64,000 nt of DNA from Butyrivibrio sp. (GTDB lineage: Bacteria; Bacillota; Clostridia; Lachnospirales; Lachnospiraceae). Under the pieces are notes generated by a model. It was given only the letters and a program-made list of their open reading frames with translations, was not told the origin of the DNA and searched no databases. Position 1 is the stretch's first letter. The number at the start of each line of letters is the position of its first letter. Position numbers and translations under genes: made by a program. Of the stretch, positions 26,466 through 36,325 are shown piece after piece. The stretch is from the NCBI GenBank assembly GCA_023664865.1, contig JAMPEU010000001.1, forward strand, positions 43,855-107,854, given 5' to 3'.

Positions 26466-27554
26466 ATGAAAAAAATAAGATGGGGCATCAGTCTCGAATT
26501 GGTTTTGCTTGCAGCTACAGTGTGCATGATTATTGTAAAAGACATACGCTTAAATGGCAATGAAAAAACGCTGCCTGTGCAGGAAGAGATGAGCGAAGGG
26601 AGAGAGGCGGTAGAAGTATCGTCGGACGGAAGTTATATAAAGTGGGTGGATTTTAACGTCACGTGCGAGGCAATGAGCGCAGCCTATGAGCTTGATGTGG
26701 ATACATATAATGATGAAATACATCTTAACTGGATAGAGCTGCTTGCATATGTGGGAACGCTAAACGGCGGTAAATTTGATAAAAAGAGCGTCTCTAAAAT
26801 ACAAAAAACGGCGGAAAAACTTAAACTCGGCGAGACGACGATGGAAGAACTGACAAAAGATATGGAGTATTACGATTATTATAAGGAAGCCTATGAAACT
26901 GTGCTTGGGGGAATGGTCGGTGAATTTTCCATAGAAACGCCCAAGGGCGAAACAGGGGAGAAAGAGTGGAAGGAATATTACGGGCTCAAGGCTTTTTCAC
27001 CTATTGCCAAAGGCTTTGACTACAGCCACTATGATGATTTCGGCTCTTCCAGAAGCTACGGTTATGCCAGACCGCATCTGGGGCATGACATGATGGGGCA
27101 GATAGGCACGCCGATTATCGCGATAGAATCCGGATATGTGGAAGCCCTCGGCTGGAATCAGTACGGCGGCTGGCGCATAGGCATACGCAGCTTCGACGGC
27201 AAACGCTACTATTATTATGCGCATTTAAGACAAAATTTTCCTTATAATAAGGAACTGGAAGAGGGCAGTATAGTGACGGCGGGAGACGTTATAGGCTATA
27301 TGGGGCATACCGGATACAGTACCACGGAGAATGTGAACAATATAGAAGTAGTGCATCTGCACTGGGGATTAGAGCTTATTTTCGACGAGTCACAAAAGGA
27401 CAGCAATAACGAAATCTGGATAGACTGCTATGAACTGACTAAGTTTCTCTACCGCAACCGCAGCGAGACGGCGAAGAATACAGAGACAAAGGAGTGGAAA
27501 AGAATCTATAATATGAAAGACCCGGCTGTGGAAGAAGCGTTAAAAGAGCAGTAG
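26466..27554 (+). CDS. Membrane-anchored M23 metallopeptidase
   Basis: 362 residues from ATG 26466; the ATG at 26454 touches the AAAGGA site and is too close to it. One N-terminal transmembrane helix (about 8-25), a helical region to about 165, then a LytM/M23 domain: HLGHDMMG, YYYYAHLR, and VVHLHWGLEL supply the zinc ligands and catalytic His. M23 enzymes cleave peptide crosslinks in peptidoglycan. The HxxxD and HxH ligand set appears complete, so it should be active outside the membrane. Confidence 0.88.
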   Translation: MKKIRWGISLELVLLAATVCMIIVKDIRLNGNEKTLPVQEEMSEGREAVEVSSDGSYIKWVDFNVTCEAMSAAYELDVDTYNDEIHLNWIELLAYVGTLNGGKFDKKSVSKIQKTAEKLKLGETTMEELTKDMEYYDYYKEAYETVLGGMVGEFSIETPKGETGEKEWKEYYGLKAFSPIAKGFDYSHYDDFGSSRSYGYARPHLGHDMMGQIGTPIIAIESGYVEALGWNQYGGWRIGIRSFDGKRYYYYAHLRQNFPYNKELEEGSIVTAGDVIGYMGHTGYSTTENVNNIEVVHLHWGLELIFDESQKDSNNEIWIDCYELTKFLYRNRSETAKNTETKEWKRIYNMKDPAVEEALKEQ

Positions 27555-27563
27555 TTAAAGTCA

Positions 27564-27592
27564 TTGCAAAAAACAAGCCTCTATGATACAAT
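27564..27592 (+). promoter_or_regulatory. Promoter of the butyryl-CoA operon
   Basis: TTGCAA (27564-27569), 17-base spacer, TACAAT (27587-27592). Leader of about 115 bases to thl, with a weak TGACT/AGTCA hairpin. Confidence 0.65.
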
Positions 27593-27713
27593 AGGAGCGA
27601 TGGACAATGGTGGAATATAGGTGACTGTGAAGGGACTGAACAGTTGCGAATATAGTAGTCATTGCAGATACTAAACAATAATTTTATTATTACACTAAAT
27701 GGAGGAGAAGGAT

Positions 27714-28898
27714 ATGTCTAAAAAAGTAGTTTTGGCAGGCGCATGTCGTACTGCAATCGGAACAATGGGCGGTGCACTCAGTACAACTCCGGCACCGGTT
27801 CTTGGCTCTATTGTTATTAAGGAAGCATTAAGCAGGGCGGGCGTTCCCGCAGAGGCAGTAGACCATGTATATATGGGGTGTGTTATTCAGGCAGGTTTAG
27901 GACAAAACGTAGCGCGTCAATCGTCTATTAAAGCAGGGCTGCCGATTACGACGCCGGCTGTTACCGTCAATGTTGTATGCGGTTCGGGACTTAACTGCGT
28001 CAATATGGCTGCCCAGATGATTATTGCGGGAGACGCAGATGTAGTGGTTGCAGGCGGTATGGAAAATATGTCCATGGCTCCTTATGCAGCTATGCAGGGA
28101 CGTTACGGTTATAGGATGAATAATGCGACGCTTGTTGATACCATGGTAAACGATGCGTTATGGGACGCTTTTAATAATTATCATATGGGAATTACTGCTG
28201 AAAATGTGGCTGAGAAATATGGACTCACAAGAGAGCAGTTAGACGAATTTGCAGCATGGTCACAGCAGAAATGTGAGAAGGCTCAGAAGGAAGGCAGATT
28301 CAAAGACGAAATCGTGCCGGTAGAAGTAAAGAAGAAAAAAGAAACGGTTATTGTAGATACAGACGAAGGCCCTCGTGCAGGCGTGACTGTAGAGAGCATT
28401 TCCAAACTCCGCCCCGCATTCAAGCAGGACGGCGGTATCGTTACCGCAGCTAACTCTTCGGGTATTAACGATGGCGCGGCGGCAATCGTCGTTATGAGCG
28501 AGGAAAAAGCCAAAGAATTAGGCGTTAAACCTATGGCGACATTCGTAGCGGGCGCACTCGGCGGCGTAGACCCTTCCATTATGGGCGTAGGGCCTGTTCC
28601 GGCTACTAAAAAAGCAATGGCTAAGGCAGGCATGAAGATTGAAGACTTTGATTTGATTGAGGCTAATGAAGCGTTTGCGGCACAGTCACTTGCGGTTCAG
28701 AAGGATTTAGGCTTCAGCAACGACGTACTTAACGTAAACGGCGGAGCAATCGCACTCGGACACCCTGTAGGAGCATCAGGCTGCCGTATCCTTGTAACCC
28801 TGCTTCATGAGATGGAGAAGCGCGATGCTAAGAAAGGTCTGGCAACCTTATGTATCGGCGGCGGCATGGGCTGCGCTACAATCGTAGAAAGAGACTAA
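27714..28898 (+). CDS. thl: Acetyl-CoA acetyltransferase (thiolase)
   Basis: 394 residues from ATG 27714 with GGAGGAGAAGG upstream. It condenses two acetyl-CoA to acetoacetyl-CoA, the first step to butyryl-CoA. Nucleophile C89 in VVCGSGLNC, the C-terminal GHPVGASG histidine motif and CIGGGMG cysteine motif are present. First gene of thl-crt-hbd-bcd-etfB-etfA. Confidence 0.96.
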   Translation: MSKKVVLAGACRTAIGTMGGALSTTPAPVLGSIVIKEALSRAGVPAEAVDHVYMGCVIQAGLGQNVARQSSIKAGLPITTPAVTVNVVCGSGLNCVNMAAQMIIAGDADVVVAGGMENMSMAPYAAMQGRYGYRMNNATLVDTMVNDALWDAFNNYHMGITAENVAEKYGLTREQLDEFAAWSQQKCEKAQKEGRFKDEIVPVEVKKKKETVIVDTDEGPRAGVTVESISKLRPAFKQDGGIVTAANSSGINDGAAAIVVMSEEKAKELGVKPMATFVAGALGGVDPSIMGVGPVPATKKAMAKAGMKIEDFDLIEANEAFAAQSLAVQKDLGFSNDVLNVNGGAIALGHPVGASGCRILVTLLHEMEKRDAKKGLATLCIGGGMGCATIVERD

Positions 28899-28930
28899 GT
28901 TATTGATAACTTATAGAAGGAGATAATCAC

Positions 28931-29716
28931 ATGGAATTTGTATTATATGAAGTAAAAGGACAGGTGGGCGTTATCACCATCAGCCGTGAAAAAGCCCTCA
29001 ACGCTTTAAATTCCGCTGTCCTTGAAGAATTGGACAAGACATTGGATTCAGTTGATTTGGATAATGTAAGATGCCTTATTTTAACAGGCGCAGGAGAGAA
29101 GTCTTTCGTAGCAGGAGCGGATATTGGAGAAATGAGTACGCTGACTAAGGCTGAGGGAGAGGCTTTTGGCAAGAAGGGAAATGACGTATTCCGTAAATTA
29201 GAAACTTTCCCGATTCCGGTTATCGCTGCGGTAAACGGTTTTGCACTTGGCGGCGGCTGCGAGATTTCCATGAGCTGCGATATCAGGATTTGTTCAGAGA
29301 ACGCAGTATTCGGACAGCCCGAAGTCGGTCTGGGCATTACCCCCGGGTTTGGCGGTACACAGAGGCTGGCAAGGCTGGTTGGTCCGGGCATGGCAAAGCA
29401 GATGATTTATACGGCAAGAAACATTAAAGCTGACGAGGCGTTAAGAATCGGTCTTGTAAATGCGGTATATCCTCAGGAAGAGCTGATGGCGGCAGCAGAG
29501 AAGATGGCGTCCGGCATCGCAAAAAATGCGCCGATTGCCGTCCGTAACTGCAAGAAAGCAATTAACGACGGTCTTGAGGTTGACATGGACAAGGCGATTG
29601 TCGTTGAGGAGAAACTGTTTGGCGACTGCTTTGAAACAGAAGACCAGAAATACGGCATGGCATTCTTCTTGGACAAGAATAAAGAAAAAGTAAAAGAGCC
29701 TTTCAAGAACTGTTAA
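28931..29716 (+). CDS. crt: 3-Hydroxybutyryl-CoA dehydratase (crotonase)
   Basis: 261-residue crotonase fold enzyme that dehydrates 3-hydroxybutyryl-CoA to crotonyl-CoA. The oxyanion-hole segments FVAGADIGEM and ALGGGCEISMSCDIRI, and the catalytic glutamates around GQPEVGLGITPGFGGTQRL, are intact. AGAAGGAGA precedes ATG 28931. It sits 32 bases after thl. Confidence 0.95.
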   Translation: MEFVLYEVKGQVGVITISREKALNALNSAVLEELDKTLDSVDLDNVRCLILTGAGEKSFVAGADIGEMSTLTKAEGEAFGKKGNDVFRKLETFPIPVIAAVNGFALGGGCEISMSCDIRICSENAVFGQPEVGLGITPGFGGTQRLARLVGPGMAKQMIYTARNIKADEALRIGLVNAVYPQEELMAAAEKMASGIAKNAPIAVRNCKKAINDGLEVDMDKAIVVEEKLFGDCFETEDQKYGMAFFLDKNKEKVKEPFKNC

Positions 29717-29754
29717 GGCACAACATACAAATATAAAATTTAGGAGGTTTTACG

Positions 29755-30594
29755 ATGAAAGTAGGTATTATCGGCGCCGGCACAATGGGTTCAGGTATTG
29801 CTCAGGCTTTTGCCCAGACGGAAGGGTATGAAGTATTCTTATGCGATATCAATGAAGAATTTGCTGCAAACGGTAAAAACAAAATTGCAAAAGGATTTGA
29901 GAAGCGTATTGCAAAAGGGAAAATGGCACAGGAAGATGCAGACAAGGTTCTTGCCAAGATAACGACAGGCGTAAAGACTATCTGTACGGACTGCGACCTG
30001 ATTGTAGAAGCGGCTTTGGAAGTAATGGATATTAAGAAACAGACCTTCAAAGAGCTGCAGGATATATGCAAGGCTGATTGTATTTTTGCAACCAATACAT
30101 CATCTCTTTCCATTACGGAAATCGGTGCAGGAATTGACAGACCTGTCATTGGTATGCACTTCTTCAATCCCGCTCCGGTCATGAAGCTGGTTGAAATTAT
30201 CCGTGGTGAGAATACCACAGACGAAGTATTTAATAAAGTTAAAGCGATTGCGGAAGAAATCGGCAAGACTCCCGTTGAGGTAAATGAGGCTGCAGGATTC
30301 GTTGTCAACAGGATTCTTATCCCGATGATTAACGAAGGCATATGCGTATTGGAAGCAGGCGTTGCAAGCGTTGAAGATATTGACGCGGCAATGAGGCTTG
30401 GCGCAAACCACCCGATGGGACCGCTGCAGCTTGGTGATTATGTAGGTCTGGATATCGTGCTGGCAATTATGGAAGTTATCTATGCAGAGACAGGCGATTC
30501 CAAATACCGTCCGGCTCCGCTTCTTAGAAAGATGGTACGCGCGGGCAAGTTAGGCTGCAAGACCGGAAAAGGATTTTACGACTATAGTAAATAA
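29755..30594 (+). CDS. hbd: 3-Hydroxybutyryl-CoA dehydrogenase
   Basis: 279 residues; reduces acetoacetyl-CoA to 3-hydroxybutyryl-CoA. NAD(P)-binding [13 protein letters not shown] at residues 6-18, [10 protein letters not shown] and [15 protein letters not shown] with the catalytic His, and [13 protein letters not shown] at the start of the dimer domain. AGGAGG lies upstream of the ATG. Standard length for the clostridial enzyme. Confidence 0.96.
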   Translation: MKVGIIGAGTMGSGIAQAFAQTEGYEVFLCDINEEFAANGKNKIAKGFEKRIAKGKMAQEDADKVLAKITTGVKTICTDCDLIVEAALEVMDIKKQTFKELQDICKADCIFATNTSSLSITEIGAGIDRPVIGMHFFNPAPVMKLVEIIRGENTTDEVFNKVKAIAEEIGKTPVEVNEAAGFVVNRILIPMINEGICVLEAGVASVEDIDAAMRLGANHPMGPLQLGDYVGLDIVLAIMEVIYAETGDSKYRPAPLLRKMVRAGKLGCKTGKGFYDYSK

Positions 30595-30614
30595 TAATGG
30601 AGGAATAGAAAATC

Positions 30615-31781
30615 ATGGATTTTACTTTAAGCAAAGAGCATGAAATGGCGAGAACTCTTTTCAAAGACTTCGCTGAAAATGAAGCAAAACCTCTCGCACA
30701 GGAGATTGATGAAAACCATCGTTTTCCGCGGGAGACTGTTGACAAAATGGCAAAATTAGGTTTCCTTGGAATCCCGATTCCGAAGGAGTACGGCGGACAG
30801 GGCTGCGACCCGCTGACATATGTTATGTGTGTTGAGGAGCTTTCTAAAGTCTGCGGCACAACAGGAGTTATCGTATCTGCACATACTTCACTCTGCTGCG
30901 ATCCGATTCAGACATACGGCACGGAAGAGCAGAAACAGAAATATCTGATTCCGCTTGCTAAAGGCGAGAAGTTGGGCGCATTCGGGCTTACAGAGCCGGG
31001 AGCAGGAACAGACGCGCAGGGACAGCAGACCAAGGCTGTGCTTGACGGCGACGAGTGGGTATTGAACGGCTCCAAATGTTTCATTACCAATGGTAAGGAA
31101 GCTGACGTATACATTATAATCGCTATTACGGGAACTGTTGAGAAACGCGGTAAGACAAGCAAAGAAATATCTGCGTTTATCGTAGAGAAGGGAACGCCCG
31201 GCTTTACTTTTGGAACTAAAGAAAATAAGATGGGTATCTGCGGTTCTTCTACTTATGAATTGATTTTCACAGACTGTCGTATCCCGAAGGACAACTTATT
31301 AGGCCAGAAGGGAAAAGGCTTCAACATAGCAATGCACACGCTTGACGGCGGACGTATCGGTATCGCTGCACAGGCATTAGGTCTTGCTGAGGGTGCTCTT
31401 GAGACAACTATCTCATATGTGCAGGAGAGAAAGCAGTTCGGCAGGTCTATCAGCGCATTCCAGAATACACAGTTCCAGCTTGCAGATATGGCTACTAAGG
31501 TTGAGGCGGCTAAGATGCTTGTGTATAAGGCGGCAATGAAGAAGGGTGAATACGCAAAGAATCCTAAGCTTTCATATTCCGTAGAAGCAGCTATGGCTAA
31601 ACTCTATGCGGCGGAAGTTGCTATGGAAGTAACTACCAAAGCTGTTCAGCTGCACGGCGGTTACGGATACATCAGAGAATATGATGTAGAGCGTATGATG
31701 CGTGATGCGAAGATTACGGAAATTTATGAAGGAACCAGTGAAGTTCAGCGTATGGTTATTTCATCTAATCTTTTGAAATAA
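30615..31781 (+). CDS. bcd: Butyryl-CoA dehydrogenase
   Basis: 388-residue acyl-CoA dehydrogenase that reduces crotonyl-CoA to butyryl-CoA. FGLTEPGAGTDAQG is the FAD/substrate loop, and the catalytic base is E372 in IYEGTSEVQ. With EtfAB it forms the electron-bifurcating complex that also reduces ferredoxin, which conserves energy in butyrate producers. A hairpin element sits between this gene and etfB. Confidence 0.95.
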   Translation: MDFTLSKEHEMARTLFKDFAENEAKPLAQEIDENHRFPRETVDKMAKLGFLGIPIPKEYGGQGCDPLTYVMCVEELSKVCGTTGVIVSAHTSLCCDPIQTYGTEEQKQKYLIPLAKGEKLGAFGLTEPGAGTDAQGQQTKAVLDGDEWVLNGSKCFITNGKEADVYIIIAITGTVEKRGKTSKEISAFIVEKGTPGFTFGTKENKMGICGSSTYELIFTDCRIPKDNLLGQKGKGFNIAMHTLDGGRIGIAAQALGLAEGALETTISYVQERKQFGRSISAFQNTQFQLADMATKVEAAKMLVYKAAMKKGEYAKNPKLSYSVEAAMAKLYAAEVAMEVTTKAVQLHGGYGYIREYDVERMMRDAKITEIYEGTSEVQRMVISSNLLK

Positions 31782-31787
31782 ATAATC

Positions 31788-31869
31788 AAGAATAAGGTAA
31801 AATGCGAAAATGCTTCGCATTATCGCTTTTGAATTTAAGGTGTGCTAAAGCACACAAGAATAAGGTAAA
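31788..31869 (+). repeat. Hairpin element between bcd and etfB flanked by 15-bp direct repeats
   Basis: Identical 15-base repeats at 31788-31802 and 31855-31869 bracket 52 bases containing two perfect hairpins: AATGCGAA/TTCGCATT (31801-31808 with 31814-31821) and GTGTGC/GCACAC (31840-31845 with 31850-31855). The right repeat runs into the etfB ribosome binding site. The element keeps an open frame into etfB from an ATG at 31802, but that start has no good binding site of its own. Confidence 0.85.
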
Positions 31870-31882
31870 GGAGATAAAATCG

Positions 31883-32665
31883 ATGAAAATCGTTGTATGT
31901 ATTAAGCAAGTACCCGATACAAAGGGCGGCGTAAAGTTCAACCCGGACGGTACATTAGACAGAGGCGCTATGCTTGCAATCATGAATCCCGATGATAAAG
32001 CCGGCTTAGAAGCAGCTCTTAGATTAAAAGACGAATACGGCGCAGAAGTTACGGTTGTAACAATGGGGCTTCCTAAAGCGGAAGAAGTGCTGCGCGAGGC
32101 TATGGCAATGGGCGCGGATAAAGGCATTCTGGTAACCGACAGGGTTCTGGGCGGTGCAGATACATGGGCTACTTCCACTACGATTGCAGGAGCAATCAGA
32201 AATCTTGAATATGATTTGATTATTACGGGACGTCAGGCTATCGACGGAGATACCGCACAGGTAGGACCGCAGATTTCAGAGCATCTTGACATTCCTGTCA
32301 TTTCTTATGCACAGAACATTAAGATTGAGGGCGACAGCGTTGTCGTTGAACGTCAGTATGAAGACAGATATCATGTCGTAAAGGCAAAGATGCCTTGTCT
32401 TATAACGGCGCTTTCCGAATTAAACGAGCCTCGCTATATGACTCCGGGCGGAATCTTTGATGCGTATGCGCAAGAGATTACCGTATGGGGCAGAGCGGAC
32501 TTAAAAGATGTAGAAGATTGCAACTTAGGATTAAACGGTTCCCCGACCAAGATTGCCAAAGCGTCTGATAAGGTAAGAAAAGGCGCAGGCGAGAAGGTTA
32601 CTCTTGATACGGAAGAGTCGGTAAGCTATATTGTCGGCAAATTAAAAGAGAAACATGTAATCTAA
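31883..32665 (+). CDS. etfB: Electron transfer flavoprotein, beta subunit
   Basis: 260 residues from ATG 31883, preceded by AAAGGAG. Begins MKIVVCIKQVPDT, the typical EtfB start, and holds the nucleotide-binding fold and the GRQAIDGDTAQVGPQ segment. It hands electrons from NADH to Bcd and ferredoxin together with EtfA. An in-frame ATG at 31802 inside the upstream element is less likely. Confidence 0.95.
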   Translation: MKIVVCIKQVPDTKGGVKFNPDGTLDRGAMLAIMNPDDKAGLEAALRLKDEYGAEVTVVTMGLPKAEEVLREAMAMGADKGILVTDRVLGGADTWATSTTIAGAIRNLEYDLIITGRQAIDGDTAQVGPQISEHLDIPVISYAQNIKIEGDSVVVERQYEDRYHVVKAKMPCLITALSELNEPRYMTPGGIFDAYAQEITVWGRADLKDVEDCNLGLNGSPTKIAKASDKVRKGAGEKVTLDTEESVSYIVGKLKEKHVI

Positions 32666-32691
32666 GGTGAAAGGGAAGAGAGGTGAGTGTG

Positions 32692-33735
32692 ATGAATTTA
32701 GAAGAATACAAGGGAGTATATGTCTTTGCGCAGCAGGTAGACAATGAAGTGAGCAGTATCGCATTTGAACTGCTTGGTAAAGCCAAAGACCTCGCAAAAG
32801 ATTTGAATACAGATGTAACGGCAGTACTTATAGGTTCAGAAGTTGGAAACCTTGCAGATAAGCTTGCGGAGTACGGCGCTGATAAGGTTATTGTTGTAGA
32901 TGATCCTGAATTGAAGGTATATAGGACAGAGCCTTATACACACGCTCTGGCGTCTGTAATTAATAAATATAAACCGGAGATCATGTTGGTTGGAGCAACC
33001 GCAATCGGAAGGGATTTAGGACCGAGGGTTTCCGCAAGAGTCGGCACAGGTCTGACAGCAGACTGTACGGTTCTGGAGATTGGCGATTTTCCGCTTCAGG
33101 CTATTCCGGGACAGGAGCAGAAGCACAATCAGTTATTGATGACTCGTCCTGCATTCGGCGGAAATACAATAGCTACAATCGCATGTCCGAATAACCGTCC
33201 TCAGATGGCTACGGTGCGTGCAGGCGTTATGCAGAAGATTGCGCCTGTTAAGGGAGCAAAAGCAGTGGTAGAGCAGTTCAATCCGGGCTTTACTCCTGAT
33301 AATAAATATGTGGAAATTCTCGACGTAGTAAAGGCAGTTACCGATACCGTAGATATTATGGACGCTAAAATCCTCGTATCAGGCGGACGTGGCGTAGGCA
33401 GCCCTGAGAACTTCAAGATTCTTGAAGACTTGGCGGAAGTGCTTGGCGGTACTGTAAGCTGCTCGCGTGCGGTAGTTGATTCAGGCTGGAAACCGAAAGA
33501 TTTACAGGTTGGACAGACCGGCAAGACCGTGCGTCCGAATGTATATTTTGCAATCGGCATCTCAGGGGCAATCCAGCACGTTGCAGGCATGGAAGAATCT
33601 GACATTATTGTCGCTATCAATAAAGACGCAGATGCGCCTATCTTTGATGTGGCTGACTACGGCATCGTAGGAGATTTGAATAAGATTGTTCCCAAGCTGA
33701 CAGAAAGCCTTAAGGCGGAACTTGCGGCAAAATAA
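32692..33735 (+). CDS. etfA: Electron transfer flavoprotein, alpha subunit
   Basis: 347 residues from ATG 32692 behind AGAGAGGTGAG. N-terminal EtfA/B fold (GVYVFAQQVDNEVSSIA), then the FAD domain with SGGRGVGSPENF, GQTGKTVRPNVYFAIGISG and INKDADAPIFDVADYGIVGD. Last gene of the operon; a terminator follows at 33782. Confidence 0.95.
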   Translation: MNLEEYKGVYVFAQQVDNEVSSIAFELLGKAKDLAKDLNTDVTAVLIGSEVGNLADKLAEYGADKVIVVDDPELKVYRTEPYTHALASVINKYKPEIMLVGATAIGRDLGPRVSARVGTGLTADCTVLEIGDFPLQAIPGQEQKHNQLLMTRPAFGGNTIATIACPNNRPQMATVRAGVMQKIAPVKGAKAVVEQFNPGFTPDNKYVEILDVVKAVTDTVDIMDAKILVSGGRGVGSPENFKILEDLAEVLGGTVSCSRAVVDSGWKPKDLQVGQTGKTVRPNVYFAIGISGAIQHVAGMEESDIIVAINKDADAPIFDVADYGIVGDLNKIVPKLTESLKAELAAK

Positions 33736-33781
33736 TCATTAATTCAGGGATTGGATAAAGTAAAATAGAACAAGGATAGTG

Positions 33782-33829
33782 GGACTGTCGTTTTCATGGT
33801 TAGAATTCGTGAAGCGGCAGTTCTTTTTT
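33782..33829 (+). terminator. Terminator of the butyryl-CoA operon
   Basis: Stem GGACTGTCG against CGGCAGTTC with G-U pairs (about 33782-33790 with 33815-33823), followed by TTTTTT. Confidence 0.7.
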
Positions 33830-33949
33830 GTTTACAGTTCGTTATAGACTGTGAATAGTGACGGGTTCATGTTACTTATATGCTTAATCAATCTTGAAAA
33901 TAGTTTTCATTATGAAACCTATGGTTGATTTTATGAAAAAATTCGTCTA

Positions 33950-33978
33950 TTGAATAAAACCAACGCTTTTGTTATGAT
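33950..33978 (+). promoter_or_regulatory. Promoter of the XRE gene at 34018
   Basis: TTGAAT (33950-33955), 17-base spacer, TATGAT (33973-33978), about 40 bases before the ATG. Confidence 0.65.
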
Positions 33979-34017
33979 ACAACCAGAAAGAGAAAAAGGA
34001 GAAAGGAAGGTGTTTTC

Positions 34018-34908
34018 ATGTCAAGTATATTAAGTGAACGAATTGCCGCGCTGCGTAAAGAGCGGGGGCTTACTCAGGAGCAGTTGGGGAAAATGGTAGG
34101 GGTGTCCTCACAGGCTGTCGGTAAATGGGAAAAAGGAGGCGCACCGGATATAGATTTACTACCTATTCTTTCTAAGCAGTTAGGAGTGAGCATTGATGCG
34201 CTCTTTGGAATGGAAGCTGGGGAACAGGAGAAAGAAAGAGTAGACGCGGTAGTTGGACGCTGGCTTAGGGGCTTTCCGAATGAAGAGCGTATGAATCAGT
34301 TCTGTCGTATGGTTTTGGCAGTTGTCAAATATTTTCTGCCCGATGGATACGATTTGCCCGAAATGGGCTATCTGGAAAGCTGCCAGCCGGAAGTGTCTAA
34401 CGATTCGATAATGTACAGTAAGCTGCGGTATGGCGGTGGAATTTTGCTGGACGTACATGCGGAGGATATGAATTTTGTCACTCTCTGGCCTGAGCCGGAA
34501 GCGGGCTATGGCGCATGGCTTGCGTCAAAAGAAGAGTATAGGCAGTTGTTTGCATTATTGGCGAAGCCGGGCTGTCTTGAACTGTTGGAAGACTTATATA
34601 GTCGGAAAATCCGCTACTATGTGCCGGAAATGATGTCTAAACAATCCGGGCTTCCCATAGGACAGGTTCAGGAGCTGTTAGATGAGATGGTGGAATGTAA
34701 TATTCTGCGGGTTTTAGAACTGGAATTGACAGAAGGGGAAGTCCGCGCCTATCAGCTTACGGAACCTTTGGCGTTTGTGCCGTTTTTGTACATGGCGCGT
34801 GCTTTGATACCGGGTGAAATGAGCTATATTTTACTATATGATAAGGATGTGCCTATATTCCGTAACAAAGCATGGAAGGAGAAGAAGCAAAATGCGAAAG
34901 AGCGATAA
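34018..34908 (+). CDS. XRE-family transcriptional regulator
   Basis: 296 residues: XRE HTH at about 5-60 (LTQEQLGKMVGVSSQAVGKW), then a soluble domain of about 230 residues with a winged-helix-like segment (SGLPIGQVQELLDEMVECNILRVL) that I do not recognise further. GGAAGG precedes the ATG. Its 3' end overlaps the remnant of an ABC transporter gene by 17 bases, so it may once have regulated that transporter. Confidence 0.82.
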   Translation: MSSILSERIAALRKERGLTQEQLGKMVGVSSQAVGKWEKGGAPDIDLLPILSKQLGVSIDALFGMEAGEQEKERVDAVVGRWLRGFPNEERMNQFCRMVLAVVKYFLPDGYDLPEMGYLESCQPEVSNDSIMYSKLRYGGGILLDVHAEDMNFVTLWPEPEAGYGAWLASKEEYRQLFALLAKPGCLELLEDLYSRKIRYYVPEMMSKQSGLPIGQVQELLDEMVECNILRVLELELTEGEVRAYQLTEPLAFVPFLYMARALIPGEMSYILLYDKDVPIFRNKAWKEKKQNAKER

Positions 34909-35554
34909 GTTAAATAATAAGGAAACAGAAATAAAAGAAATGGCGATGGAAAACAAAAAAATAAAAGAAGTAATAATGAAAAACACAGAAATAGAAAAAA
35001 TAAGAGAAATAAATAATGGAATATATGTAGAAAATTTCAGTTTTGGGTACGGAGATAAGCCTATATTTCAAAATCTGTCATTACAGTTCAAGAAGGGCGG
35101 AAAATACGCATTCACAGGTTTCCGGCTGTGGAAAGTCTGCCTTGTTAAAACTTCTGTTAGGCTGGCTGGCAGAATATAGCGGAAGGATCGCTTTGATGGC
35201 AAAGACGTTAAAGACTTTAGTGCAGAACAGCTTCAACAACAAATGGGCTATATTGAACAGAATGTGTTCCTATTCAATTCTACGATTAGAGATAATGTTA
35301 CATTAGGGGAGACTTTTGAGGACGGGCAGAAACATAAGGCTTTGTATAACAGTACCCTAATAGGAGACTTATCTTCGATGACCGAAGGCACCAGCGTACT
35401 TGATAAAGAAAATGCCGATATCGTGGAGAAGAGTCTTCTTGCCAATCCGAAGCTGACGTTGATTTTGGTAAGCCACCATCTTACTCCTGAAGGGAAGGAG
35501 CAGTTCACCCACGTGTACGATTTGCCGTCAGAGACGCTTGCGCCTGCAAATTAA
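34892..35554 (+). pseudogene. Decayed ABC transporter ATPase gene
   Basis: ATG 34892 with AAGGAG upstream opens a Lys/Glu-rich leader, then YVENFSFGYGDKPIFQNLSLQF, a normal ABC start. The frame breaks inside Walker A: GCGKSALLKLLLGWLAEYSG continues in another frame, then QMGYIEQNVFLFNSTIRDNV in a third. In this last frame the text jumps from SSMTEG to TSVLDKENADIVEKSLL, skipping the LSGGQ signature and the Walker B core. No transmembrane domain precedes the ATPase. At least two frameshifts and one deletion make it non-functional. Confidence 0.88.
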
Positions 35555-36325
35555 CCCACTCACCACAACCCCCGCTATGCCTATTAGCACTGTCAGAAAC
35601 GCCATTCTGGAAAACCTTATCATGAAGCCTTCAAAGGTATCAAGATGATATAGCCAGGAGGCGTACTGCTGGGCGAGGGAAAGTCCGGTTATATCAAGGC
35701 ATAGCAGCCAGCCGCAATTTTTGTTTTTCTTAACTATGCAGATAAAATGCCGGATTAAGAAAGCAAACTGGATAATAAAAGCTATGATAAACTGCGCTTC
35801 CAGAAAATGCCCGCACTGTGATACGTCCAGTCCAAACGGAATCACTCCGGTCGGGATTTTGCGCATAAAGTATAATAACATCGACGTAATGTATACGTCA
35901 GTCAGAAAAGAGACTGCGCCGGTAATGTATTCAGCCTTGCCGGGAGTCTTTTTATCCTTATAATCTATGCCGATAAGAAGCGTCATGAGTATGAATGTTA
36001 TAAACAGCGCCAGATATGCTGTGTGCGATAAAAATACCGTATTTGTAAATGCGCAGAATCCGGTAACGGTCAAAAGCGCCATGAGCAGGCAGCAGACCAC
36101 ATTTTGATATTTCATCCTTCTTTTGAGCTTCTTTAAGCCATCCAACGACTTTTGCTCCAGCTTATCACCGATTAAGGCGTTGTCTTTGCATAGGGCAAAC
36201 ATTCGGCGACATTCGCTGCAGCCTTCCATATGCTCTTCCACGCAGAGCGTAGTCGCCTTAGAGCAGATTCCGTCGATATATGACGGAAGCAAATCTTTTA
36301 TTATGTCACAATTAATCTTCTCCAT
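35528..36325 (-). CDS. Membrane anti-sigma factor with zinc-finger N terminus
   Basis: 265 residues. The N terminus has the zf-HC2 pattern, H-x3-C-x2-C in VEEHMEGCSECRRMF (about residues 30-44), which binds ECF sigma factors. About six hydrophobic helices follow from residue 75 on. It is translated after the sigma gene with a 14-base overlap, which fits a coupled sigma/anti-sigma pair. Its 3' end runs 27 bases antisense into the ABC pseudogene. Confidence 0.83.
   Translation of the reverse strand: MEKINCDIIKDLLPSYIDGICSKATTLCVEEHMEGCSECRRMFALCKDNALIGDKLEQKSLDGLKKLKRRMKYQNVVCCLLMALLTVTGFCAFTNTVFLSHTAYLALFITFILMTLLIGIDYKDKKTPGKAEYITGAVSFLTDVYITSMLLYFMRKIPTGVIPFGLDVSQCGHFLEAQFIIAFIIQFAFLIRHFICIVKKNKNCGWLLCLDITGLSLAQQYASWLYHLDTFEGFMIRFSRMAFLTVLIGIAGVVVSGLICRRKRL

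Noticed and set aside
35043-35306. Separate 87-codon gene
   Set aside because: It is the middle reading frame of the broken ABC ATPase, showing GCGKSALLKLLLG.
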